A stretch of DNA of 64,000 bases from Knoellia subterranea KCTC 19937 (GTDB lineage: Bacteria; Actinomycetota; Actinomycetes; Actinomycetales; Dermatophilaceae), in assembly GCF_000768685.1 (NCBI RefSeq), contig NZ_AVPK01000004.1, positions 1-64,000 of the forward strand, given 5' to 3'. The first letter of the stretch is position 1. Each line of letters starts with the position of its first letter. A program made the translations under genes and the position numbers. The notes below the pieces were generated by a model. It saw nothing but the letters and a program-made list of their open reading frames with translations, ran no database searches and was not told where the DNA came from. Shown here piece by piece: positions 54,795 through 63,667 of this stretch.

Positions 54795-55084
54795 CGGTGC
54801 TCACCGTCCTCGAGGTGCGGGCTGCCGTCGCCGTCACGGGCCGCGAACCGGGCGATGCTCACCGAGCCGAGGAAGCCGACGAGCGACAGGGCCAGCAGGA
54901 CCGAAACCGTCGTCGAGTAGCGGCCCACCGCGGCGTGGACGCCGACCGCCCCGATGATCGAGGCGACGAACACGTCACTCGCAACGGTGCGGTCGAGCAT
55001 CGAGGGCCCGCGGACGATGCGATACAGACAGAGGATGCCGGCCACCGCGAGGATGGCCGAGCAGATGATGCCGACGATGGTCAT
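54791..55084 (-). CDS. mnhF: Na+/H+ antiporter subunit F
   Basis: A 97-residue protein with three membrane segments and the family region YRIVRGPSMLDRTVASDVF. The ATG at 55084 overlaps the mnhE stop. It is required for the assembly of the Mrp complex. Confidence 0.9.
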   Translation of the reverse strand: MTIVGIICSAILAVAGILCLYRIVRGPSMLDRTVASDVFVASIIGAVGVHAAVGRYSTTVSVLLALSLVGFLGSVSIARFAARDGDGSPHLEDGEHR

Positions 55085-55605
55085 GCGACCCCCTGGCCAC
55101 AGACGGCGTCTCGTTCCGCGCGCGGGGCGAAGGCCTTGACGACGCGCTCCTCCTGGGCGAGTACCGAGCGGCGGAACTGTTCGATGCGTTCGGGACTCTC
55201 GGCGTCGAGGACGTGGAGATAGATGGCGCCCTCCTCGGGCACGAGCTCGACGAGCAGCGAGCCCGGGACGAGACAGACGAGCTCGGACGTGATCGTCATG
55301 ATGAGTTCGGAGCGGCTGCGCAGGTCGATGCGGAGCAGTGCGCTCGCCGGGGCGCCGCTCGGGCGGATGGCGAACCACGACACCTCGACGCTGGCGCGCA
55401 GGAGGTCCCAGAGGAAGCGGACGGCGAGCACGAGCGTCGGCCAGGGGCGGATGACCCAGGTCCACGGCGCCTGGGGGAAGGGGAACACGGCCACCACCAG
55501 CAAGGCTGCGAGGACACCTCCGACGACGATGGTCGGCGTGACCGCGCCCCACAGGAGGACCCAGACGATCGTCAGGCCGACGACCATGGGCAGGCGACCA
55601 CTCAT
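55081..55605 (-). CDS. mnhE: Na+/H+ antiporter subunit E
   Basis: A 174-residue protein with two N-terminal membrane segments, then a cytoplasmic domain with PEEGAIYLHVLDAESP (family motif). It overlaps mnhD by four bases. Confidence 0.9.
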   Translation of the reverse strand: MSGRLPMVVGLTIVWVLLWGAVTPTIVVGGVLAALLVVAVFPFPQAPWTWVIRPWPTLVLAVRFLWDLLRASVEVSWFAIRPSGAPASALLRIDLRSRSELIMTITSELVCLVPGSLLVELVPEEGAIYLHVLDAESPERIEQFRRSVLAQEERVVKAFAPRAERDAVCGQGVA

Positions 55606-57206
55606 GGCGTCCCACCTCCGTCACCGAGCACGGCCTGGATGTAGGGCGTCCGCTGCAACAACTCGGACGCGGCCCGGTCGGTGACCCCGAACAACGGCCC
55701 CGCGAACACGGTCAGTCCCACGCTGAAGGCGACGAGCAGGACGGTGGGCAGGCCCATGGCCATCGGCAGGCGCTGCTTCGTGGCGACCTGCTCCCACATC
55801 GTCATGACCTGCGTTCCCGTCGACACCTGTCCGTGGCCGTGGAGGGGACCGTGTGACCAGTCGTCCTGGTCCTCGACCTCGGCCTCCGGGTCGGCCGGCT
55901 GCCAGAAGGCGCGGTTCCACACCTTGGCGATCGCATAGAGCGTCAGCAGGCTCGTGAGGATCGACGCGGCGACGGTCGTGAGGGCGAGCCAGTCGCCCGC
56001 GGCCACACCGGCCTGCCCCAGGGCGAGCTTGCCGAGGAAGCCCGAGAAGGGCGGGATGCCGGCGAGGTTCATCGCGGGCACGAAGAACACGACGGACAGC
56101 ACGGGAGCGGTGCGGGCCAGACCCCCGAGGCGGTTGAGATTGGTTGTGCCGCTGCGGTATTCGATGAGCCCGGCGACGAGGAACAGCACCGTCTGCACCG
56201 TGATGTGGTGCGCGATGTAGAAGATCGCACCGGTCAGTCCGAGCTCGGTCGCGAAGGCGATGCCGAACAGCATGAAGCCGATGTGGCTGACCAGCGTGAA
56301 GGACAGGATTCGTTTGATGTCCGACTGCGCGACGGCGCCGAGGATGCCGATGACCATGGTGAGGATCGAGGCCCACAGCAGGAGACCACGCAACCCGTCG
56401 CCGGGGAAGAGCAGCGTCTCGGTGCGCACGATGGCATAGATGCCGACCTTGGTGAGCAAGCCGGCGAACACGGCGGTCACGGGGGCAGGCGCCGTCGGGT
56501 AGGAGTCCGGCAGCCATGCCGAGAGCGGGAACACCGCAGCCTTGATGCAGAACGTCGTCAGCAGCAGGAGGTGCAGCATCTGGGCGATCCCCGACGGCAG
56601 GTCGTCCATCCGCCCGGCGAGCTCGGCGAAGTTCACGGTGCCGGTCGCGGCGTAGATGCTCGAGATCGCGATGAGGAAGATCGTCGACGAGATGAGGCTG
56701 ACGATGATGTAGATCGTGCCCGCCCGGATCCGCGCCTCCGTGCCGCCCAGGGTGATGAGCACATAGCTGGCCGCGAGCAGGATCTCGAAGCCGACGAAGA
56801 GGTTGAACAGGTCGGCGGAGAGGAAGGCGTTGGACACGCCCGCGCTCAGCACGAGGAACGTCGGGTGGAAGACGGACAGCGGTGTCTCGCGCCCGTATTC
56901 GACGATTCCCTGACCGAACGAATAGAGCAGCACGCACAGTGTCACGAACGTCGACACGAGCAGCATGAGCGCCGAGAGCCGGTCGGCGATGAGCGAGATC
57001 CCGATGTCGGGCCCCCATCCGCCGATCTGGACCGACTGCGGCCCGTAGCGGTCCGCGCGGAACAGCAGCGTGGCCGCCGTGATGACGACGGCGGTGAGCA
57101 CGACGATCGAGATGAGCCGTTGCGCGCGCGCCGAGCGACCGAACACGAGGCACAGGCCGGCCCCCAGCAGCGGCAGGAGCACAGGCAGGACGACGATCTG
57201 GGTCAT
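55602..57206 (-). CDS. mnhD: Na+/H+ antiporter subunit D
   Basis: A 534-residue proton-translocating subunit of the NuoN/MrpD type with about 14 membrane segments. The conserved charged residues lie in FEILLAASYVLI and in KAAVFPLSAWLPDSYPTAPAPVTAVFAGLLTKVG. A hydrophilic insert follows near residues 430-460 (WQPADPEAEVEDQDD). It overlaps mnhC by four bases. Confidence 0.93.
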   Translation of the reverse strand: MTQIVVLPVLLPLLGAGLCLVFGRSARAQRLISIVVLTAVVITAATLLFRADRYGPQSVQIGGWGPDIGISLIADRLSALMLLVSTFVTLCVLLYSFGQGIVEYGRETPLSVFHPTFLVLSAGVSNAFLSADLFNLFVGFEILLAASYVLITLGGTEARIRAGTIYIIVSLISSTIFLIAISSIYAATGTVNFAELAGRMDDLPSGIAQMLHLLLLTTFCIKAAVFPLSAWLPDSYPTAPAPVTAVFAGLLTKVGIYAIVRTETLLFPGDGLRGLLLWASILTMVIGILGAVAQSDIKRILSFTLVSHIGFMLFGIAFATELGLTGAIFYIAHHITVQTVLFLVAGLIEYRSGTTNLNRLGGLARTAPVLSVVFFVPAMNLAGIPPFSGFLGKLALGQAGVAAGDWLALTTVAASILTSLLTLYAIAKVWNRAFWQPADPEAEVEDQDDWSHGPLHGHGQVSTGTQVMTMWEQVATKQRLPMAMGLPTVLLVAFSVGLTVFAGPLFGVTDRAASELLQRTPYIQAVLGDGGGTP

Positions 57207-57805
57207 CGCACCTCCCCGTTGGTGTCGGTTCCTTCTCCGGTATGCCGTCCGCTCGCCGAATCGTCCGGCTCACCGGGCCCGACCCACTGTGACCGGGTGG
57301 CGGCGCGCTCCTCGGCGAGGTCCTCCGCGGCGAGTTGCTCCGACAGCTCATCGTCCGTGACGGCGATCGAGGGCGTGGGGAGGTCCTCGCCCTCCTCGTC
57401 CGGGACACCGGCCTCCAGGTCGTCGAACGTGGCGGACGTGTGATCGAGGTCGGCGCGGCGGCGCACGAGGTCGTCCTCGACGTCGTCCTGCACGTCGTCG
57501 TGGCCGGTCAGCTGCCAGGCGCGATAGGCCAGGGCGAGCCCGAATGCCGTCACGCCGAGGGTGATGACGATGGCCGTGAGGACCATGGCCTGCGGCAGGG
57601 GATCGGTCATCGTGCTGTCGTCGCCGGCGCCGATGATCGGGGCGCCCCCGGCGGGGCCCGAGGCGACGAGGTAGGTGAGGTTGACGCCGTTCCCGAGCAT
57701 GACGAACCCGACGAGGATGCGGGAGAGGCTGCGCTCGAGGACGAGCACCGTGCCGCAGGCGACGAGGATGACGATCGCGATGATGAGGACGTAGTTCGTG
57801 GCCAT
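57203..57805 (-). CDS. mnhC: Na+/H+ antiporter subunit C with a long acidic tail
   Basis: A NuoK-like subunit: the first 115 residues hold three membrane segments (NYVLIIAIVILVACGTVLVL, VGFVMLGNGVNLTYLVASG, QAMVLTAIVITLGVTAFGLAL). The family is usually about 115 residues, but here an extra 85-residue acidic tail (VQDDVEDDLVRRR onward) is present, whose end is read through a GTATGCCGTCCGCTC copy. The start at 57805 has GAGGGGC upstream. The tail may be recent. Confidence 0.88.
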   Translation of the reverse strand: MATNYVLIIAIVILVACGTVLVLERSLSRILVGFVMLGNGVNLTYLVASGPAGGAPIIGAGDDSTMTDPLPQAMVLTAIVITLGVTAFGLALAYRAWQLTGHDDVQDDVEDDLVRRRADLDHTSATFDDLEAGVPDEEGEDLPTPSIAVTDDELSEQLAAEDLAEERAATRSQWVGPGEPDDSASGRHTGEGTDTNGEVR

Positions 57806-57842
57806 CAGCAGCTGCCCCTCGTCCGGCGTCGTCGTGGGGTGG

Positions 57843-60701
57843 TCATGCGATGGCCACCTCTCCGGTGTCGGTGTCGACCTCGCCGCTCTCCTCACCCTGC
57901 TTGTCGATGCCGCCGCCGAGGCTGCGCAGGACGTCGAGGGAGAGGCCGACGACGACGAGATAGACGCCGAGGTCGAAGAAGAGCGACGTCACGAGGTGGA
58001 CCTCGTAGCCGAAGAGTCCGGTGGGCACGTCGAAGATGCCGCTCTGGAAGGCGTTGTGCCCCAACAGTGCCGGCACGATCCCGGACACGGCGGCGATGAC
58101 GAGGCCGCCGCCGAGCACCGCACCGGCGTCGATGGGTGCGGCCGAGTCGAGCTCGGCCCGCCCACCGGCGAGGTAGCGCACCATGAGGGCCAGGCCGGCG
58201 ATGAGACCTCCCGCGAAACCGCCTCCGGGCAGGTTGTGCCCGGCGAAGGTCAGGTAGATCGAGAAGATCATGAGCACCGGGAACACGATCCGGGTCACGA
58301 TCTCGAAGACGACCGAGCGACGACGGTCGGCAATGAGTCCGGCCCCGCGCAGCCACCCCGGGCTCGCCTCGACGCGCTTGCGCCGGGTCTCACGGTGGGA
58401 CGTCGCGCGGTCGGTGAGCAGGAAGATCAGGCTGGCGACACCGGTGGCCGCGACGACGAGCACCGAGATCTCGCCGAAGGTGTCCCAGACCCGGATGTCG
58501 ACAAGGGTCACGTTGACGATGTTGTTGCCGCCGCCGTAGTCGTGGGCAGGACCGGCGAACTCCTCACCAACGGGCCGTGCCGTGCGAGCGTTGGCCGCCA
58601 CCAGGGCATAGCCACCGACCGCCAGACCGACGAGGACACCCACCGCGACCCGAATCCGACGGGCGGCAGTGAACGGCCGCGACGAGAAGAACGGGGGGAG
58701 CCGGCGCATGACAAGGACGAACGTGACGACGGAGAACGTCTCGACGAGCACCTGCGTCAGGGCGAGGTCGGGGGCGCCGTGTGCCACGAAGAGCAGTGCC
58801 GTGCCATATCCCGTGATGCCGAGGAGCAGGACGGCGCGCAACCGGCGGCGGGACCGGACCGTCATGACCGCTGCCAGTGACACGACGAGGACGATCGCGA
58901 CCTGGAGGAGGTTGTCGGGTCCACGCAGGTTCACCTCGTCCCACGCCTGCACGAGGGCGATGCCGGGGATCGTCACGAGGACGACGAGGATGATGCCGAC
59001 ATAGACGGGCAGCGAACCGCGCTGGGTGCGACCGGTGACCTCGATCGAGAGCCGATCCACCCCTCGGATGATCGCGTGATAGACGACCTCGGCCTCCGGC
59101 AGGTGCAAACCCTCGACGACCCGCCGCTGGGCCGACGCCACTGCCCGACGCCCGATCCACAGGAGCAGGCCGCCCGCGATGGCCAGGGCCGACAGGCCGA
59201 GGGCCGGGGTGAAGCCGTGCCACAGCGTCAGCTGGGGTGCGTGGGCTCCGGAAGGCAACTCACCGGCATACGCCATCAGTCGTGGCGTGAGGAAACCACC
59301 CGCGAAGCCACCGACGAGCGACAACCCGGCCAGCAGCACCGGCGCCACGACGAAGCCCACGCGCTGCGGGGTGACCGGACGCGCCTCGACGTTGCGGACA
59401 CCGAACGCGCCCCACACGAAGCGCGCTGTGTAGGCCACGGTCAGCGTCGCGCCGACGACGAGCCCGACGAGTGCGACCACACCCCACGCACCGAGGTCGG
59501 CGTCGTGACCGAGGTCGAGGTACGCCGCGAGCGCGGCCTCCTTCGCGGTGAAGCCGAGGAGCGGGGGGAGTCCGGCCATCGATGCGGCGGCAAGGACTGC
59601 AGCGACGAACAGGACGGGGAGGGAGCGGTAGAGGCCCGTGAGCTCGCGCAGGTCACGCGTGCCGGTCGCACGGTCGATGACGCCGACAACGAGGAAGAGG
59701 GTGGACTTGAAGAGGGCGTGACCGAGGACGAGCGCGAGGCCCGCGAACGTCGCCGCGCGCGTGCCGGCCCCGACGACCGCGATGAGGAATCCGAGCTGGC
59801 TGACGGTGCCGTAGGCGAGGAGCAGTTTGATGTCGTACTGACGCAGCGCACGCAGCCCGCCGATGATCATCGTGACGGTGCCGGTGGCGAGGAGGAGCGG
59901 CCGCCAGCCCGGGATGTCGGAGAACGCAGGCGCGAGCAGCGCGACGAGGAAGACGCCGGCCTTGACCATCGCCGCGGCGTGGAGATAGGCGCTCACGGGG
60001 GTTGGTGCGGCCATGGCGCCGGGCAGCCAGAAGTGGAATGGCACGAGCGCCGACTTGCTGATCGCCCCGACGAGGATGAGGAGGACGGCGATCGTCGTGG
60101 TCGTGCCCTGCGGCGGGTCGGCGAGGATCTCGGAGACGCGCGCGGTGCCGGCCTCGTGCCCGAGCAGGAAGAGGCCTATGAGCATGACGAGTCCGCCGAA
60201 GGTCGTCACGATGAGGGCGTTCATCGCGGCGCGACGGTTGGCCTTGCGCTCCGGGTTGTGACCGATGAGGAGGAACGACAGGATCGTCGTCAGTTCCCAG
60301 AAGACGAAGAGGATGTAGAGGTTGTCGGAGACGACGAGCCCGAGCATCGACCCTGCGAACCCGGTGAGCACCGCCGAGAAGCGCCACAACTCGAGGTCGC
60401 CCTCTCGGAAGTACCACCGGCAATAGGCCAGCACGAGCGCCCCGACCCCGGTGACGATGAGCGCCATCACGGCGTTGAGGGGCGTCAGCGCGAAGTCGAG
60501 GTGCAGGTCGATCGTGGGGATCCACGGGATCCGCTCGGTGCGGACGTCGCCGTCGAAGGCCCGCTGCGCCGGCGCGAGCAGCCACAGGAACGACCCGAAC
60601 GGGATGAGTGCGAGGACCCAGAACGCGCGTCGTTCGATGCGCCGGACGAGGACGGGGGCGAGCGCGGCCGCGACGAAGTGCAGCGTCACGATCACGAGCA
60701 T
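57843..60701 (-). CDS. mnhA: Na+/H+ antiporter subunit A fused to subunit B
   Basis: A 952-residue protein. The N-terminal part (about residues 1-500) is the proton-pumping NuoL-like module, with the key regions FVFWELTTILSFLLIGH and SKSALVPFHFWLPGAMAAPTPVSAYLHAA. A middle MnhA-specific extension and a C-terminal MnhB module (FSIYLTFAGHNLPGGGFAGGLIAG) follow, so MnhA and MnhB form one chain, as in many actinobacteria. The start at 60701 has GGAGG seven bases upstream; longer frames are not needed. It is the first gene of the mnh operon. Confidence 0.93.
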   Translation of the reverse strand: MLVIVTLHFVAAALAPVLVRRIERRAFWVLALIPFGSFLWLLAPAQRAFDGDVRTERIPWIPTIDLHLDFALTPLNAVMALIVTGVGALVLAYCRWYFREGDLELWRFSAVLTGFAGSMLGLVVSDNLYILFVFWELTTILSFLLIGHNPERKANRRAAMNALIVTTFGGLVMLIGLFLLGHEAGTARVSEILADPPQGTTTTIAVLLILVGAISKSALVPFHFWLPGAMAAPTPVSAYLHAAAMVKAGVFLVALLAPAFSDIPGWRPLLLATGTVTMIIGGLRALRQYDIKLLLAYGTVSQLGFLIAVVGAGTRAATFAGLALVLGHALFKSTLFLVVGVIDRATGTRDLRELTGLYRSLPVLFVAAVLAAASMAGLPPLLGFTAKEAALAAYLDLGHDADLGAWGVVALVGLVVGATLTVAYTARFVWGAFGVRNVEARPVTPQRVGFVVAPVLLAGLSLVGGFAGGFLTPRLMAYAGELPSGAHAPQLTLWHGFTPALGLSALAIAGGLLLWIGRRAVASAQRRVVEGLHLPEAEVVYHAIIRGVDRLSIEVTGRTQRGSLPVYVGIILVVLVTIPGIALVQAWDEVNLRGPDNLLQVAIVLVVSLAAVMTVRSRRRLRAVLLLGITGYGTALLFVAHGAPDLALTQVLVETFSVVTFVLVMRRLPPFFSSRPFTAARRIRVAVGVLVGLAVGGYALVAANARTARPVGEEFAGPAHDYGGGNNIVNVTLVDIRVWDTFGEISVLVVAATGVASLIFLLTDRATSHRETRRKRVEASPGWLRGAGLIADRRRSVVFEIVTRIVFPVLMIFSIYLTFAGHNLPGGGFAGGLIAGLALMVRYLAGGRAELDSAAPIDAGAVLGGGLVIAAVSGIVPALLGHNAFQSGIFDVPTGLFGYEVHLVTSLFFDLGVYLVVVGLSLDVLRSLGGGIDKQGEESGEVDTDTGEVAIA

Positions 60702-60817
60702 GTGTGCCTCCATCCGCGCAGTGGACCTGTGGGTATGGGGGTTGACTGAGGTCACTCGCCGTGACGAGTAGCTCCCCGGGACAACATCCCTGGTGGGTCA
60801 AGTATGACGGGTGCCCG

Positions 60818-60887
60818 GCCCCAACTTTTGCTCCCCATGCGAGTACGTGAAGGGTCCGGAGGCTTCGTAGCCCTCCGGACCCATCAC
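60818..60887. repeat. palindromic repeat family A, copy 3 (inverted)
   Basis: GCCCCAACTTTTGCTCCCCAT (here one base shorter is exact) precedes a stem (60847-60862 with 60872-60887, one mismatch) of GTGAAGGGTCCGGAGG. It is the inverse of the unit at 4784-4853 and lies 34 bases 3' of the desaturase gene. Confidence 0.8.
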
Positions 60888-60921
60888 GTTCCCACCCCTC
60901 GACGGGCGCTGGCCGCTCACC

Positions 60922-62274
60922 TCAGTAGCGGCGGCCCTGACCGCCCTTGCCCTTGATGGCCCTCTTGGCGGCGCGCAGGATCGTCGCGCGCCGGGTCGTG
61001 CCCTCACGCTTGGGCGGCAGCGACAGCTCGACGACCTTCCAGTAGACGCTCGCCACCTGCTTGGGCAGCGACCCGGTCACGTAGTGCAGGTCGTGGCGCT
61101 CCATGAGGTCACGGATCTTCGGAGCGATCTTGGCATAGCGGTTGCTCGGCATGTCCGGGAAGAGGTGGTGCTCGATCTGGTGGCTGAGGTTGCCGGTCAT
61201 GACGTGCATCGCCTTGGACCCGTGGATGTTGCCGGAGCCGAGCATCTGCCGGAGGTACCACTCGCCGCGCGTCTCACCCTCGATCGACGTCTTCTCGAAC
61301 GTCTCGATGTCGGGCGGGAAGTGGCCGCAGATGATGACCGTGTTGGTCCAGACGTTGCGGATGAGGTTGGCGACGATGTTGGCGGTGAGGGTATGCCGCG
61401 TGGACCCGGTGAACGTTGCGGCCGCCAGTGCGGGGTGGAGGACGTAGTCGCGGGTCGCCTGCCGCTTGATCTTGGCGACGACCTCCTGTGCGTTCTTGCG
61501 GAACTCGGCCTTGTCCTCGTCGGAGAGACGCTTGCGCTTGGCGAGGTAGCCGCCGAGCTCGAGGTCGTAGGCCGCGATGGAGTACTCGAAGATCGCCGCG
61601 TTGGCGACGTGCCAGATCGGCTGGAAGAGGTAGAAGAGCGTCCACTTCTGGTCCTCGTCGACGCGCAGGATCCCGTAGCCGAGGTCGTTGTCGCGCCCGA
61701 GCACGTTGGTGAACGTGTGGTGGATCTCGTTGTGGCTGTGCTTCCACTGGCTCGACGGGGAGGCGTTGTCCCACTCCCACGCGGTCGAGTGGATCTTGGG
61801 GTCGCGCATCCAGTCCCACTGGCCGTGCATGACGTTGTGCCCGATCTCCATGTTCTCGAGGATCTTGGAGACGCCGAGGCCGGCCGTGCCGATCCACCAG
61901 AACGGACGGACGCCCTTGTACTTCACGCCGGAGAAGAGGAGCGCAGCTCGGCTGCCCATCTCCAGGTAGCGCTGGGTCTTGATGACCTTGCGGATGTATG
62001 CCGCGTCGCTGGCTCCCCGGGACTCCATCACCTCCGCACGGATCGCGTCGAGCTCGTGCCCGATCTCCTCGATCTGCTCTGGGGTGAGGTGTGCGGCGGG
62101 GTTGGGGCGGCCGGACTTCTTGAACTCGGGCCGCTGCGGGCGCGGCTCGGCGCTCGTCACGGACAGGCGCGAGTTGACAGTGCCGGGCGCCGGCATGTTC
62201 GGGTTCTCGGTGCTGGGCAGCGGGCCCGTGGCAGTGCTGTCGGTGCTGGTGGTGCGCTCAGGTGCCAAAGTCAT
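60922..62274 (-). CDS. membrane fatty-acid (acyl-CoA) desaturase
   Basis: A 450-residue di-iron desaturase. The three His boxes are HNVMH (146-150), HSHNEIHH (179-186) and HQIEHH (366-371). The N-terminal 65 residues are Pro/Thr-rich and the C terminus is basic. It introduces a double bond, probably delta-9, into acyl-CoA or lipid. The start at 62274 has AAGGAGA nine bases upstream; the GTG at 62292 is less likely. It is cotranscribed with the upstream reductase. Confidence 0.93.
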   Translation of the reverse strand: MTLAPERTTSTDSTATGPLPSTENPNMPAPGTVNSRLSVTSAEPRPQRPEFKKSGRPNPAAHLTPEQIEEIGHELDAIRAEVMESRGASDAAYIRKVIKTQRYLEMGSRAALLFSGVKYKGVRPFWWIGTAGLGVSKILENMEIGHNVMHGQWDWMRDPKIHSTAWEWDNASPSSQWKHSHNEIHHTFTNVLGRDNDLGYGILRVDEDQKWTLFYLFQPIWHVANAAIFEYSIAAYDLELGGYLAKRKRLSDEDKAEFRKNAQEVVAKIKRQATRDYVLHPALAAATFTGSTRHTLTANIVANLIRNVWTNTVIICGHFPPDIETFEKTSIEGETRGEWYLRQMLGSGNIHGSKAMHVMTGNLSHQIEHHLFPDMPSNRYAKIAPKIRDLMERHDLHYVTGSLPKQVASVYWKVVELSLPPKREGTTRRATILRAAKRAIKGKGGQGRRY

Positions 62275-62296
62275 GGTGGTGGTCTCCTTCACTCTC

Positions 62297-62346
62297 GCCT
62301 TGTGTGTATGACGCCACGCCAGGGCGTGGGCTCATACACACAAGGC
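62297..62346 (-). repeat. hairpin between reductase and desaturase, repeat family E copy 2
   Basis: Arms 62297-62320 and 62323-62346 pair at 22 of 24 positions around GCCTTGTGTGTATGA. Its outer ends match the hairpin at 36415-36455. It lies 13 bases 3' of the reductase gene and 22 bases 5' of the desaturase start, so it may weaken or process the message. Confidence 0.65.
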
Positions 62347-62359
62347 AGGTTGTCGGGGG

Positions 62360-63481
62360 TCAGAGGTCGAGGTGGCAGGGGCCGGCGGCGGCGTTGACGC
62401 AGGTCTGGATCCGGACGTCGCCGGAGTTCTCGTCGGTCGTCGTGATCTCGCCGGAGCGCAGGTCGCGGACCGCACCCTCCCGCATCGTCACGACGCAGCC
62501 GAAACAGATGCCCATGCGGCACCCACTCGGCATGAGGACACCAGCCGCTTCGCCGGCGTCGAGGATGGGGGTGGCTCCGTCGGCGTCGACGGTGACGGAC
62601 GCCCTGTCGAACGTCACGGTGCCGCCCTCGCCCGGTTCGACGACGCTGGTGCGGAACCGCTCGACGTGCAGCTGGTCGGCGAGTCCCGCTGTCGCCCAAT
62701 GGGATTCGGCGGCATCGAGCAGACCGGTCGGACCGCACACCCACGTCTCGCGCTCGCGCCAGTCGGGGACGAGCTCGTCGAGCGAGGTGAGCGAGAGGAT
62801 CCCGGCCACGTTGTCGTGGTTCTCGTGCAGCGTGAGCCGGCTCGCGGCGGCATACCCGCGAAGTTCGTCCCGGAACATCACCGCGGATTCGGTCGGCGCG
62901 CAGTGCACGTGGACCACATCGCGCAGCGAGCCCAGGTGGTTGCGGAACATGCCGATGACGGGGGTGACGCCGGACCCGGCGGTGATGAACAGGGGTCGCT
63001 CCGGAAGCACCTCCGGTAGCGTGAAGTCGCCGGCCGCCTGGTCGAGCATCACGACCGTGCCGGGCTGGGCCATGTGGACGAGGTGGTTGCTCACGACGCC
63101 GTCGGGGATGGCCTTGGGGGTGATCGAGATGAGGTCGTCGGGCGTGCCGTCGCCGTGCGTCAGTGAGTAGGCGCGCCAGTGGCGGACGCCGTCGATGTCG
63201 ATGCCGATCCGGACGTACTGCCCTGGCACGTGCCCAGCCCATCCCCGCCCGGGCCGGATGGTGAGGGTGGCCGAGTCGGCGGTCTCGGCGGTGATGGACA
63301 CGATCCGGCCGCGCAGGTCGGCGCCGGCTCGCATCGGGTCGAGGAGGTCGAGGTAGTCGCCCGGCACGAGCGGCGTCGCCAGTGCCTCGGCAACCTTGCG
63401 CACCCCGTCAAGCAGCCCGGTGAGCCGGGAAGGACGAGGCGTATGCCGGGTCGTCGCGGTGCGTGGAAGGGTTGCGGTCAC
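62360..63481 (-). CDS. ferredoxin reductase-type electron donor of the desaturase
   Basis: A 373-residue flavoprotein with fused ferredoxin. FAD binding RAYS is at residues 103-106, the nucleotide site GSGVTP at 169-174, and the plant-type [2Fe-2S] ferredoxin domain has Cys321, 326, 329 and 361. It passes electrons from NAD(P)H to the adjacent desaturase, as does mycobacterial Rv3230c with DesA3. The start is GTG, 10 bases from an operator-like palindrome. Confidence 0.93.
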   Translation of the reverse strand: MTATLPRTATTRHTPRPSRLTGLLDGVRKVAEALATPLVPGDYLDLLDPMRAGADLRGRIVSITAETADSATLTIRPGRGWAGHVPGQYVRIGIDIDGVRHWRAYSLTHGDGTPDDLISITPKAIPDGVVSNHLVHMAQPGTVVMLDQAAGDFTLPEVLPERPLFITAGSGVTPVIGMFRNHLGSLRDVVHVHCAPTESAVMFRDELRGYAAASRLTLHENHDNVAGILSLTSLDELVPDWRERETWVCGPTGLLDAAESHWATAGLADQLHVERFRTSVVEPGEGGTVTFDRASVTVDADGATPILDAGEAAGVLMPSGCRMGICFGCVVTMREGAVRDLRSGEITTTDENSGDVRIQTCVNAAAGPCHLDL

Positions 63482-63490
63482 ATACGCGAG

Positions 63491-63516
63491 CGTAACCTAC
63501 GTTCCCGTAAGTTACG
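63491..63516. promoter_or_regulatory. operator candidate of the reductase-desaturase operon
   Basis: CGTAAC-C-TACG-TTCC-CGTA-A-GTTACG is a 26-base dyad with ten paired bases on each side, ending ten bases before the start codon. Further CGTA-type sites follow it to 63530. A TetR-type regulator is expected, but no regulator gene is nearby. Confidence 0.65.
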
Positions 63517-63577
63517 AGTCCGTAGGGTGTGCGCCACGGCACGCCATGGCCGCCCAGTCGGGGCGATCCGGAGAGAA

Positions 63578-63640
63578 CCTCTCGGTTCGCTTGACCGCGG
63601 CGATCAAGCGAACCGAGAGGAACCCACTTCCGGCGGGAAA
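63578..63640. repeat. palindromic repeat family B, copy 4
   Basis: A perfect 17-base stem (63578-63594 with 63604-63620, around TTCGCTTGA) has a 9-base loop and is followed by AACCCACTTCCGGCGGGAAA. It is 3' of the ABC ATPase gene (minus strand), and the arms keep the family sequence with compensatory GG/CC changes in place of the usual AC/GT. Confidence 0.8.
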
Positions 63641-63667
63641 GTTGGGACTGGCGTGGCGTGGGGCCGG

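Noticed and set aside
59076-60749. Open frame (557 codons) antisense to mnhA
   Set aside because: Glu/Arg/Asp-rich shadow of membrane-segment codons; no start signals.
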